This document shows positions 14,390 to 21,768 of a stretch of DNA of 36,109 nucleotides, piece after piece; the stretch's first letter is position 1; each line of letters starts with the position of its first letter. Source of the DNA: JAWCLZ01 sp038850275 (GTDB lineage: Archaea > Halobacteriota > JAWCLZ01); NCBI GenBank assembly GCA_038850275.1, contig JAWCLZ010000013.1, positions 1 to 36,109 on the forward strand, read 5' to 3'. Position numbers and translations under genes: made by a program. The notes under the pieces were generated by a model. It was not told the DNA's origin. It searched no databases and was given only the letters and a program-made list of their open reading frames with translations.

Positions 14390-14460
14390 AAATGGAAAGA
14401 AAAAAAAGGGAAATTAAGGGAAAAAAGAGGAAGTTAAAAGGAAGGTTAAAAGGAAAAGTA
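14390..14460. repeat. Purine-rich low-complexity tract with short tandem repeats
   Basis: About 70 nt of nearly pure A/G on the plus strand. It includes two adjacent copies of GTTAAAAGGAA(G/A) at 14433-14444 and 14445-14456. It lies between the DUF371 promoter and the structured leader. It may be an untranscribed spacer or a promoter-flanking element. I see no gene in it. Confidence 0.6.
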
Positions 14461-14485
14461 TTTGAGTACGTATTAAAAATCTAGC

Positions 14486-14579
14486 AATTGGGAGTGGTTT
14501 GAGAATAAACTCAGTGTTTGATAAACATTGAGATCTAAAAAGCAGGACCTCTAGGATATGGGCGTCCACACTCCCCATT
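14486..14579 (+). ncRNA. Predicted three-way-junction RNA, leader of the downstream gene
   Basis: Three helices can be read directly. P1: GGGAGTG 14490-14496 pairs with CACTCCC 14569-14575, extended by AAT/ATT beyond one mismatch. P2: CTCAGTGTTT 14510-14519 pairs with AAACATTGAG 14523-14532, 10 bp with one G-T pair. P3: GGACCTC 14545-14551 pairs with GGGCGTCC 14560-14567 with one bulged C. P1 ends exactly at ATG 14580, and no SD is present. A TATA-like TATTAAAAAT (14471-14480) precedes it. This suggests a regulatory leader RNA or a separate small RNA. The P2 loop could be drawn as a tRNA-like TTGATAA loop, but no T-loop exists, so it is not a tRNA. Confidence 0.42.
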
Positions 14580-15152
14580 ATGATAGAGCTATTGTGCTTG
14601 AATTGCGATGAACAGACTTTGCATATGGAGATAAGTAGATCTCTTTTCAAATGCATGGAATGCGGTGCGATTCGAGTTGGAGATATTCAAAGAGCGAAGC
14701 CGCTAAAGGTTAAAATTATAATAAGCGAGTTGGATAAGTCTAGATGCAGTTATATTGAACTTAAGCCAGAGGAAATGATTAAAATAGGTGAGGAATTAGC
14801 TGTTGAAGAGCAGAATGAAGTAGAGGCTGTGCAGATCACTGCCATTGAAAAGAAATCTGGAGAGCGAGTGAAGCACGCAATTGCAAGTGAAATAGCTTGT
14901 TTATGGGGAAGAGCTATAGGTGAAATTGAAGTGAAGATTGCCATCCAAGATAAAGGAGTAACTCGCTCTGTAAGTATCAAAGTACCTGGCGATAGAGAGT
15001 TCACAGTTGGCGAGAGAACAAAGATCGCAGGGGAAGAGATTGAGATCACTGCGATTAAAATTAGAAAAGGCAAAATGATAAAGCGCGAGGGAAATGCTGC
15101 ACTAGCGAAGAATATAAAGAGGATTTTCTCAAAGCCAGTTAAAAACTATTAA
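14580..15152 (+). CDS. HVO_0476-type zinc-finger protein
   Basis: 190 residues. The N-terminal zinc ribbon is C-x2-C (CLNC) and C-x2-C (CMECG). Residues about 40-180 repeat beta-rich segments, including ASEIACLWGRAIGEIEVKIAIQDKG and DREFTVGERTKIAGEEIEITAIKIR, followed by a basic tail. This matches the archaeal 'HVO_0476 family zinc finger' proteins, of unknown role but likely nucleic-acid related. No SD stands before ATG 14580. The start lies at the foot of the predicted RNA structure 14486-14579. The last 4 nt overlap the convergent gene at 15149. Confidence 0.85.
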   Translation: MIELLCLNCDEQTLHMEISRSLFKCMECGAIRVGDIQRAKPLKVKIIISELDKSRCSYIELKPEEMIKIGEELAVEEQNEVEAVQITAIEKKSGERVKHAIASEIACLWGRAIGEIEVKIAIQDKGVTRSVSIKVPGDREFTVGERTKIAGEEIEITAIKIRKGKMIKREGNAALAKNIKRIFSKPVKNY

Positions 15153-15418
15153 AAGGGTAGCTTTAGCTTTTGAGGGAATAGCTTGGAGAATATAATGATA
15201 TATCCAAATACAAGCATCACCAACGATATAATCCAAGCCCATTTTAATATAGCCACTTTAGCACTAGGAGTGAGAAAAGCAGCCACTCTTGCCTCCCAGT
15301 TCTTTGCCTTTGGATTTGAGTAGCGCCACCAATATTGCCTTTTGTGCTCTTCTTCATTGAGTGTTAAATCTCTTAAAACTCTCTCAAGCTCAATTTCTCT
15401 CCGACTAGGACTCATCAT
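15149..15418 (-). CDS. Small single-span membrane protein, unknown function
   Basis: 89 residues. The N-terminal half is charged (RREIELERVLRDLTLNEEEHKRQYWWRYSNPKAKNWEARV) and would be cytoplasmic. One membrane span occupies about residues 57-78 (WAWIISLVMLVFGYIIIF), with a short basic tail. I do not recognise it. ATG 15418 and ATG 15415 are both possible; no SD is visible and the AT-rich region just upstream holds TATA-like TTATTAATATTC. It is downstream of atpD on the same strand, but 208 nt and an opposite-strand small gene separate them. It overlaps the convergent zinc-finger gene by 4 nt. Confidence 0.65.
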   Translation of the reverse strand: MMSPSRREIELERVLRDLTLNEEEHKRQYWWRYSNPKAKNWEARVAAFLTPSAKVAILKWAWIISLVMLVFGYIIIFSKLFPQKLKLPF

Positions 15419-15497
15419 TTTTAATTAAATGAGAATATTAATAAATATTTTCAAAAATTTTAAGTTCTGATGATGCAAATAAACCTTTGGGATTTAA

Positions 15498-15599
15498 ATG
15501 AATATATACATCCAAGCACTATTGATTGCAACGGCAATGGTAACAGCAGGTGCAATAATAATGGCAATTCTTATAATGATGGGAGGAGCGCCGCATTAA
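15498..15599 (+). CDS. 33-residue hydrophobic microprotein candidate
   Basis: ATG 15498 to TAA 15597-15599 encodes MNIYIQALLIATAMVTAGAI and a continuing hydrophobic stretch, then GGAPH: a single membrane span with a Gly/Pro/His tail. The TATA-like run TTAATAAATATTTTC (about 15435-15449) lies upstream and a weak SD (TGGGAT, 15487-15492) 5 nt before ATG. It faces the atpD gene across a hairpin. It could be a real membrane microprotein; size alone makes it uncertain. Confidence 0.45.
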   Translation: MNIYIQALLIATAMVTAGAIIMAILIMMGGAPH

Positions 15600-15630
15600 G
15601 TGCTGATTAAGTGCTGCATTAAGCACTTAA
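15595..15630. repeat. Tandem 11-bp repeat and 9-bp inverted repeat between convergent genes
   Basis: ATTAAGTGCTG occurs twice in tandem (15595-15605, 15606-15616). TTAAGTGCT (15607-15615) and AGCACTTAA (15622-15630) form a perfect 9-bp hairpin with a 6-nt loop. It lies over the stop codons of the 33-residue ORF and atpD, so it may act as a bidirectional terminator. Confidence 0.55.
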
Positions 15631-16253
15631 GCAGCAACTTTGAGTTTCTTCAATCGAATTATATTCTCGCGCTCCATCTCCTCGAGTCTGAAATTTATGT
15701 AGGCAGCTGCTTCCTTGAGCTCTGGTATGACTTTATACTCAAGTGCATTTACCCTGCGCTTGGTTTTCTCGATTTCATCTAGCAATCGCTTCATAGCAGT
15801 TTCAATCTCAGCCGCTGCTATTATCTTCTCAAGCAGAGCTTCATAGGCGTAGGCAGCTTCATCGATCCTTGAACTAGTGCCAATAATTCCATATCCACGT
15901 TGGAAGAGATGTTTTTTCACCCCAGCTGCTTCAATTTTAGGCACCACTACGCCCATTACACTTTTACTATCCAACTCAATTTGGGGTCTATCTCTCATTG
16001 CGAATGAAGCTGATTTAACAGCCATTTGTCCGTCAACTGCCCTTGCTATGGAGATCTTCTCCTCAGCGATTGCATAAGCTTTCTGCAGCTCAGTTCTAAT
16101 ATCCTTGGCTTTCTCTAGAATTTCAAAGAATTCAAGGATTAATCCATCTCTCTTCATCTTAAGCAGTTTATAGCCAGTTTCAGAGAGCTTGATTCTCTTT
16201 TTAAGCATTATGAGTTCGCTTCTAGTTGGCTTGACCGTGTCCTTTATTGCCAT
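15627..16253 (-). CDS. atpD: A-type ATP synthase subunit D
   Basis: 208 residues. This is the central-stalk coiled coil: N-terminal VKPTRSELIMLKKRIKLSETGYKLLKMKRDGL, a middle RGYGIIGTSSRIDEAAYAYE, and the C-terminal helix KRRVNALEYKVIPELKEAAAYINFRLEEMER. It transmits rotation between the A3B3 head and the c-ring with subunits F and C. It is the last gene of the operon, 8 nt after atpB. Confidence 0.95.
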   Translation of the reverse strand: MAIKDTVKPTRSELIMLKKRIKLSETGYKLLKMKRDGLILEFFEILEKAKDIRTELQKAYAIAEEKISIARAVDGQMAVKSASFAMRDRPQIELDSKSVMGVVVPKIEAAGVKKHLFQRGYGIIGTSSRIDEAAYAYEALLEKIIAAAEIETAMKRLLDEIEKTKRRVNALEYKVIPELKEAAAYINFRLEEMERENIIRLKKLKVAA

Positions 16254-16261
16254 TGCATCCC

Positions 16262-17686
16262 CTACGCAGGTGCAGCAGCTGGCTTGGGTTCTTCCTTCTT
16301 GCCCCTATATGCAGGATGATACTTCTTGATCAATTCATCTGGAATTCTAGTTAACTCTGCAATTGGAAGCGTAGCTAGCAATTCCCAGCCTAAGTCAAGA
16401 GTGTAGAATATATCTCTATCTTCCTCCTTCCCCTGCCTCACGAATTTATCCTCGTAGAGGTCAGCGAATTCCAAGAACTTTCTATCGCGCTCTGAAAGAG
16501 CTTCTTTACCTATAATTGCTACTAGCCCGCGGAGGTCAACGCCCTCTGCATAGGCAGCGTATAATTGATCCGCTACTGCTCTATGGTCCTCTCTCGTTTT
16601 ACCATGCTTCCCAAGTCCCCTTCCTATTCCAGCATTCATCAATCTAGAGAGCGAGGGTAATACGTTTATAGGTGGATAGATACCACGCATGTGAAGTTCT
16701 CTTGAAAGTACAATTTGTCCCTCAGTGATATAGCCAGTGAGATCTGGAATTGGGTGAGTAATATCATCGCCAGGCATGGTTAGAATTGGGAACTGTGTTA
16801 TAGATCCCCTCTTACCCTCAACTATCCCTGCGCGTTCATAGTTGGTTGCTAGATCAGTATACATATAGCCTGGGTAGCCCCTTCGCCCTGGTACTTCTTC
16901 TCTAGCAGCGCCTATCTGGCGAAGGGCTTCGCAGTAATTAGTCATATCTGTGTAGATAACAAGAACGTGATAATCTAGATCATAGGCTAGGTATTCCGCA
17001 GTGGTAAGCGCTAATCTAGGGGCAAGCAATCTCTCTATAGCTGGATCGTCTGCTAGATTCAAAAATACCACTGCTCTCTCAAGCGCACCTGTGCGGCGGA
17101 AATCGTCCATGAATATAGTAGCCTCCTCTGCGGTTATACCTAGAGCGCAGAAGATCACAGCAAATGGCTCTACAGCTCCAGGCACTTTAGCCTGCCTTGC
17201 AATCTGCAGAGCAATTTCATTATGAGGTAAACCCGAGCAGGAGAAGATGGGTAATTTCTGGCCTCTTACAAGTGAATTCATTCCATCTATGGCTGAAATT
17301 CCAGTTTGAATGAAATCGCGAGGAGGTCTCCTAGCGGAGGGATTAATGGCTGCGCCCACGATTTCAAGGCGCTTCTCAGGCACAATCCTAGGCCCTCCAT
17401 CTAAGGGATCGCCTGATCCGGATAGAATTCTGCCTAAGATATCTCTGGATACTGGCATTTTAATGGTCTCGCCCAAGAAGCGCACTCCACAGTCTTTATC
17501 TATGCGCGATGTACCCTCGAATACTTGAACAACCACTACTTTCTCAGAAGTATCAAGTACTTGACCCCTCTTTATGGTTCCATCTGCAAGCGCAATGTGA
17601 ACCAGCTCGCCATAGCCAACTGGCTCGGTTTTCTCCACGAATACCAGTGGACCTGCAATTTGAGTTATAGTTTTATATTCCTTCAT
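16262..17686 (-). CDS. atpB: A-type ATP synthase subunit B (regulatory, non-catalytic)
   Basis: 474 residues. The RecA-like core includes PIFSCSGLPHNEIALQIARQ in place of a true P-loop, as expected of B subunits, then GITAEEATIFMDDFRRTGAL, VLVIYTDMTNYCEALRQIGAAREEVPGRRGYPGYMYTDLATNYERAG, and the C-terminal SLSRLMNAGIGRGLGKHGKTREDH. It ends in a short Pro/Ala/Lys tail (KKEEPKPAAAPA). It alternates with A in the hexameric head and shapes the nucleotide sites. ATG 17686 is 10 nt after atpA. Confidence 0.97.
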   Translation of the reverse strand: MKEYKTITQIAGPLVFVEKTEPVGYGELVHIALADGTIKRGQVLDTSEKVVVVQVFEGTSRIDKDCGVRFLGETIKMPVSRDILGRILSGSGDPLDGGPRIVPEKRLEIVGAAINPSARRPPRDFIQTGISAIDGMNSLVRGQKLPIFSCSGLPHNEIALQIARQAKVPGAVEPFAVIFCALGITAEEATIFMDDFRRTGALERAVVFLNLADDPAIERLLAPRLALTTAEYLAYDLDYHVLVIYTDMTNYCEALRQIGAAREEVPGRRGYPGYMYTDLATNYERAGIVEGKRGSITQFPILTMPGDDITHPIPDLTGYITEGQIVLSRELHMRGIYPPINVLPSLSRLMNAGIGRGLGKHGKTREDHRAVADQLYAAYAEGVDLRGLVAIIGKEALSERDRKFLEFADLYEDKFVRQGKEEDRDIFYTLDLGWELLATLPIAELTRIPDELIKKYHPAYRGKKEEPKPAAAPA

Positions 17687-17695
17687 TTTGCCACC

Positions 17696-19450
17696 TCACT
17701 CCGCTTTCATCTTTCGGAATTCCTCTTCCATTACCTTCATTGCATTTTCAATATAAGAATGGTAATCCTGCTGGAATTTTGCTTTCGAAAGCATAACTTT
17801 TGACTCGCTTGCTTTAATCTTATCCAATGGTATGCCTGAGGCAAGTGCTGCTTTAGCAGTATCACCCCAAGCTAGAATTGCCTTTAGCATTTCATATTGC
17901 TTTTTAACCTCGCAATAAGTATCCACATCGTGGAAAGCACTCTGCTGGAGATAGTAATCACGTATCATTCGCGCGATTTCAAGTAAAAGCTGCTGATCCT
18001 CGGGTAAAGCATCTGCGCCTACTAATTGAACAATCGCTTGAAGCTCAGCCTCTCTACCTAAGATCTCCATCGTTCTTGCAACGAGAGTGCTCCACTCTGG
18101 AGAGACATTTTGAGAGAACCACTTGCGGAGTACGTCTTGATATAAGCTATAGCTTATTAGCCAGTTTATAGCTGGGAAGTGCCTTCTATAAGCTAATTTA
18201 GCATCAAGTGCCCAGAATACCTTTACAATGCGTAGCGTGCCTTGAGAAACTGGCTCAGATAGGTCACCGCCTGGTGGGCTGACTGCTCCAAGTACAGTTA
18301 CCGAGCCCTCTCTTCCATTTAAAGTTATAACTCTACCTGACCGCTCGTAGAACTCAGCTAGCTTTGCAGCTAGATAAGCTGGATAGCCTTCTTCACCTGG
18401 CATTTCTTCAAGGCGAGATGAAATCTCTCTCATCGCTTCTGCCCATCTTGAAGTTGAATCTGCCATTAATGCTACATCATAGCCCATGTCTCTATAGTAC
18501 TCTGCAATTGTAATACCAGTGTAAACCGAGGCTTCTCTAGCTGCCACAGGCATATTTGAGGTATTTGCAATGAGCACTGTGCGATACATCAATGGCTTGC
18601 CAGTGTAGGGATCTATCAAATGGGGGAATTCAGTTAAAACTTCTGTCATTTCATTTCCTCTTTCTCCGCAGCCGATGTATACCACTATTTTTGCATCGCT
18701 CCATTTAGCGAATTGATGAAGCATCACTGTTTTACCAGATCCAAATGGACCTGGAATTGCAGCGGTGCCGCCTTTAGCTACCGGGAATAAAGTATCAAAT
18801 ATTCTCTGTCCAGTTATAAGGGGCACATCTGGAAGGAGTTTCTCTTTAAATGGCCTCGCTACTCTAGTTGGCCATTTATGCATCATTTTTATCTCAGTGC
18901 CATCTTCAAGTATGCATACTGTTTCTTCAACTGTGAATTTACCATCCTTAATTTCCTTAACCTTTCCCCCTGGAATGTTTGGCGGGATCATTATTCTATG
19001 TTCAATGGTCTCGGTCTCTTGAACCGTGCCAATTATATCTCCAGCTTTCACTTCCTGTCCCTTTTTAACAACTGGTACGAATTCCCATTTTTTCTTTCTA
19101 TCTAATCCATCTGCATAAATCCCTCGAGTAATGAAGTTTCCAGCTCTTTCAACCAACACTGGCAATGGTCTTTGAACTCCATCATAGATTGAGGTGAGCA
19201 ATCCAGGTCCTAACTCGACTGATAAAGGCGCGCCTGTATTCTCAACTGGATCGCCTGGTTTTAGCCCTGAAGTATCCTCGTAAACTTGAATTATAACTTT
19301 ATCCTCAACTATTTGTATAACTTCCCCCATTAATTTCTCGTGACCCACTCTAACTAGGTCATACATGCTTGCAAACATACCAGTGGCTGTTACCACAGGT
19401 CCAGACACGCGGTAAATTTTTCCAATCAATCTTTCTTTCCCATTGGCCAT
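17696..19450 (-). CDS. atpA: A-type ATP synthase subunit A (catalytic)
   Basis: 584 residues, the normal intein-free length. Walker A is GPFGSGKT (about 231-238), followed by CGERGNEMTEVLTEFP, with DVALMADSTSRWAEAMREISSRLEEMPGEEGYPAYLAA later, the Walker B and catalytic Glu region. The A-type 'non-homologous region' lies at about 110-200. It makes or hydrolyses ATP in the head. The 45-nt gap to atpF includes GGAGTAGATG before ATG 19450. Confidence 0.98.
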   Translation of the reverse strand: MANGKERLIGKIYRVSGPVVTATGMFASMYDLVRVGHEKLMGEVIQIVEDKVIIQVYEDTSGLKPGDPVENTGAPLSVELGPGLLTSIYDGVQRPLPVLVERAGNFITRGIYADGLDRKKKWEFVPVVKKGQEVKAGDIIGTVQETETIEHRIMIPPNIPGGKVKEIKDGKFTVEETVCILEDGTEIKMMHKWPTRVARPFKEKLLPDVPLITGQRIFDTLFPVAKGGTAAIPGPFGSGKTVMLHQFAKWSDAKIVVYIGCGERGNEMTEVLTEFPHLIDPYTGKPLMYRTVLIANTSNMPVAAREASVYTGITIAEYYRDMGYDVALMADSTSRWAEAMREISSRLEEMPGEEGYPAYLAAKLAEFYERSGRVITLNGREGSVTVLGAVSPPGGDLSEPVSQGTLRIVKVFWALDAKLAYRRHFPAINWLISYSLYQDVLRKWFSQNVSPEWSTLVARTMEILGREAELQAIVQLVGADALPEDQQLLLEIARMIRDYYLQQSAFHDVDTYCEVKKQYEMLKAILAWGDTAKAALASGIPLDKIKASESKVMLSKAKFQQDYHSYIENAMKVMEEEFRKMKAE

Positions 19451-19495
19451 ATTTCATCTACTCCTGATTTTCTATTCTGAATTTTATTAATTTGA

Positions 19496-19801
19496 TCATT
19501 TTCTCCATAGGTCAACTCCTACTGCTCTTCGAATTTTCTCTCTTAAACTAACTGCTTCTTCTTTCCCCCCTATTGTTAACACCGTTGGTTGAATGGATTC
19601 ATCTAGTCTCCTCTTGAGCATAGGGGAGAATTTCTCAACATCATCTTGATTCAACACAAGTATACCCACATTTTCATCTTCAAGCACTCGATGCACGCAT
19701 TCCACTAGGTCTTCATCGGTTTCAACTTCGTAGACTTTTCTCACCCCAGTTAACCTAAATCCTGTTACGAATTCACTTCTACCCACAACTGCGATTTCCA
19801 T
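19496..19801 (-). CDS. atpF: A-type ATP synthase subunit F
   Basis: 101 residues in a Rossmann-like fold: MEIAVVGRSEFVTGFRLTGV, then VGILVLNQDDVEKFSP and LTIGGKEEAVSLREKIRRAVG. It is a central-stalk subunit that binds D. The ATG follows the atpC stop TAA directly, so the two are coupled. Confidence 0.94.
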   Translation of the reverse strand: MEIAVVGRSEFVTGFRLTGVRKVYEVETDEDLVECVHRVLEDENVGILVLNQDDVEKFSPMLKRRLDESIQPTVLTIGGKEEAVSLREKIRRAVGVDLWRK

Positions 19802-20962
19802 TTATATCACCAACTGCTTTTTAATGGTATCAGTTGAAAGCCTTGCCTCTTTTCCTCTTGCAATTACCCGTAAATTATATACCTCTGCATTTTTCCTCAC
19901 CATATACCAGAGCACTGGAGCTATGGAGAGTGGAAATTCATAGGAAATTGTTCGAGCAGTATTGATCAAGATCTTTTCAAGGGCAATTTCTACTTCATTT
20001 AAAGAGCCAGTGGCTTCGATGGTAGCGATTGCATCAACTAGATCTGGATAATAATAAGTCTCAGCCAACATTGCTGTGAACTCAGCAAAGGAATGGGCAC
20101 TTGCAAGTCTGCTGAGCTGCTCCACTCCAAGCCTAAGACCCCCTTCAACCATGTGTTTCATTACTTCCGTTGGTTCTAGTGCTTCTCGCTTCAATCTAAA
20201 TAGGGTTTTGAGATTAACCATGTCAATCTCAGTTCTGAAATACTCTAGGAACATGCGCACGGAGCTAGGTATGAAGAAACTAGCTAAAGCTGTTAAAGTT
20301 CCCATTTCCGCAGGCTCTGGAATTTTTCCTTTCACTGCTTCTATATCCTCGAAGACTGAGGAATAATAAGCCTTATCTAATGCATTTTCCAGTGGTGCGA
20401 GCATCTTAGTTTGATCGAATTCTTCCTTTGCCATTGCAAGCGGTGGATAGAAGATGGAGCGCCTTGCTCTAAGTTCATCTAGGACTTCCTCAATTGAGCC
20501 TAGTTTTGCGAGATGTATGAGATAATCGATGGTTAAATCGCCAGCTGGTATAATGGTTTGCAGGATTTCATCAAGACTAGCGCGATAGTACTTACCCCTG
20601 ATTATTGATTTTAAGCTCCAAGCATCATATCTACGTAGATAAGCTGATACGAGTAGTGAGAGCTCGCCCTCTGAGAAGCCAAGTATGGTTTTAAATGTTC
20701 TAGCTAGATTTAAGTTTAGAGCAAGTTCAAGTAAATCTATGCCTGAGAATCTAGCTGCTAGCTCATCTATCTCGCGCTTGTATTCGCTCTCCTCTAAAAA
20801 TCTAGCTATCTCTGGTATATCCATCTGCAGTAGCTTTGGATATTGATCCGCGGGTAGAAGCCTGCTTCTCATTGCTCCTATTCTAGCAACTACGTATGGA
20901 TAATTTGACCTTTTTCGCCGTGATGGAATTCTCGCTCTTGCTTTACTTGAGAATAAAGGCAC
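19802..20962 (-). CDS. atpC: A-type ATP synthase subunit C
   Basis: 386 residues, rather long owing to a basic N-terminal extension (SSKARARIPSRRKR). It is helical with three repeated units: YPYVVARIGAMRSRLL, DLLELALNLNLARTFKTILGF, and IAPVLWYMVRKNAEVYNLRVIARGKEARLS at the end, typical of subunit C/d. It is the socket that joins the central stalk to the c-ring. The start is GTG 20962, with AGGTGA about 7 nt upstream in the 4-nt spacer and the end of atpE. Confidence 0.93.
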   Translation of the reverse strand: MPLFSSKARARIPSRRKRSNYPYVVARIGAMRSRLLPADQYPKLLQMDIPEIARFLEESEYKREIDELAARFSGIDLLELALNLNLARTFKTILGFSEGELSLLVSAYLRRYDAWSLKSIIRGKYYRASLDEILQTIIPAGDLTIDYLIHLAKLGSIEEVLDELRARRSIFYPPLAMAKEEFDQTKMLAPLENALDKAYYSSVFEDIEAVKGKIPEPAEMGTLTALASFFIPSSVRMFLEYFRTEIDMVNLKTLFRLKREALEPTEVMKHMVEGGLRLGVEQLSRLASAHSFAEFTAMLAETYYYPDLVDAIATIEATGSLNEVEIALEKILINTARTISYEFPLSIAPVLWYMVRKNAEVYNLRVIARGKEARLSTDTIKKQLVI

Positions 20963-20966
20963 GCTT

Positions 20967-21527
20967 TCACCTGCTGAATAATATATTGGCTATTTCCCTT
21001 ACGTTTTTCTCCCAAACACTATTGAGCAGGGTTTCATAGGTGTAATCAAGTTTTATGGTTTTATCGCTGCTCTCAATTACCACTCCACCTATGCAATTTA
21101 TGGTTCCAGCGAATTTTAAATCACTCATTCGCTTAACAAATTCAGCGTCCCTCTGGGAGCAGTAGATATTTCCATTGCCAACTTCTCGCTTGCCTTTCTC
21201 GATTAGAGCTTTAAGCAATCGCTCATTTTTTTCCCTAGGGAGATTTCTGAGCTTCTCTATTGCTTGTGCATATACTTGGTCAAGTGCTTCTTTTTCACTA
21301 GTTAGCTTAATCTTCTTAACCTCTAGCTTTGCACTTGCAATTTCTCTAGTTCTAATTTTCTCCACAATTTTAGATATCTCAGCTTCTTTTCTAGCTTTGA
21401 TCCTCGCTGCTTCTTCTCTAGCTTGCTTTAAAATAGGCTCTGCTTCAGCTGCTCCTTCTTTTCTTATTTTCTCTGCTTCTTCTTTTCCCTTTTCTAGAAT
21501 ATCTGTGACTACTTTTTCCAGTCCCAT
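20967..21527 (-). CDS. atpE: A-type ATP synthase subunit E
   Basis: 186 residues. A long N-terminal coiled coil rich in Ala, Lys and Glu (ILEKGKEEAEKIRKEGAAEA, then EARKEAEISKIVEKIRTRE-like helices) leads to a C-terminal alpha/beta domain with CIGGVVIESSDKTIKLDYTYETLL. With H it forms the peripheral stalk that holds the head still. Confidence 0.95.
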   Translation of the reverse strand: MGLEKVVTDILEKGKEEAEKIRKEGAAEAEPILKQAREEAARIKARKEAEISKIVEKIRTREIASAKLEVKKIKLTSEKEALDQVYAQAIEKLRNLPREKNERLLKALIEKGKREVGNGNIYCSQRDAEFVKRMSDLKFAGTINCIGGVVIESSDKTIKLDYTYETLLNSVWEKNVREIANILFSR

Positions 21528-21552
21528 GGCTATCCCAGTTTAAATATAGGCT

Positions 21553-21765
21553 TTATGTGAATAGCAGTAGAATTGCAACTACTAGACCGAAAATCACTAT
21601 GGTCTCTGGAATAACTGTCAGGATCAAGCCTTTGCCAAATAGCTCTTCCTTCTCTGCCATTGCTCCAATTGCAGCTGCACCTATGTTCATCTCAGCTATT
21701 CCTGACGCGAATCCAGTTGCGCCCACCGCTATTGCAGCGGAAAGTGCTACTATTGCTTCTACCAT
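21553..21765 (-). CDS. atpK: A-type ATP synthase subunit K (c-ring proteolipid)
   Basis: 70 residues, one two-helix hairpin. Helix 1 has GFASGIAEMNIGAAAIGA with an acidic residue at E25; the polar loop is AEKEELFGKG; helix 2 has VIPETIVIFG with the ion-carrying Glu at E54 followed by Thr. E54 is the site that takes up H+ or Na+. Many Na+-coupled archaeal rings have Gln in helix 1 where this one has Glu, so the coupling ion is not settled by sequence alone. It starts 3 nt after the atpI stop. Confidence 0.96.
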   Translation of the reverse strand: MVEAIVALSAAIAVGATGFASGIAEMNIGAAAIGAMAEKEELFGKGLILTVIPETIVIFGLVVAILLLFT

Positions 21766-21768
21766 TTT

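Noticed and set aside
14490..14576. tRNA-like element with a 7-bp closing stem and a TTGATAA (GAT anticodon-like) loop
   Set aside because: There is no T-loop (TTCRA), no proper D-arm with GG, and the 10-bp hairpin is better paired with a 3-nt loop. Kept only as a structured RNA.
14414..14656. Minus-strand open frame of about 80 codons before the zinc-finger gene
   Set aside because: It crosses the purine tract and the start of a well-supported gene, is made largely of repeat-derived residues, and has no start signal.
15149..15418. Candidate for the ahaG gene of methanogen ATP synthase operons
   Set aside because: Only position suggests it. It is 208 nt from atpD, probably has its own promoter, and no sequence likeness can be shown.
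15470..15480. TGATGATG resembling a C box of a C/D guide RNA
   Set aside because: No D box (CTGA) at a suitable distance downstream, and it lies in the leader of the small ORF.
16262..19450. Possible inteins or introns in ATP synthase A and B genes, a common site in archaea
   Set aside because: Both proteins have normal length with all motifs in register.
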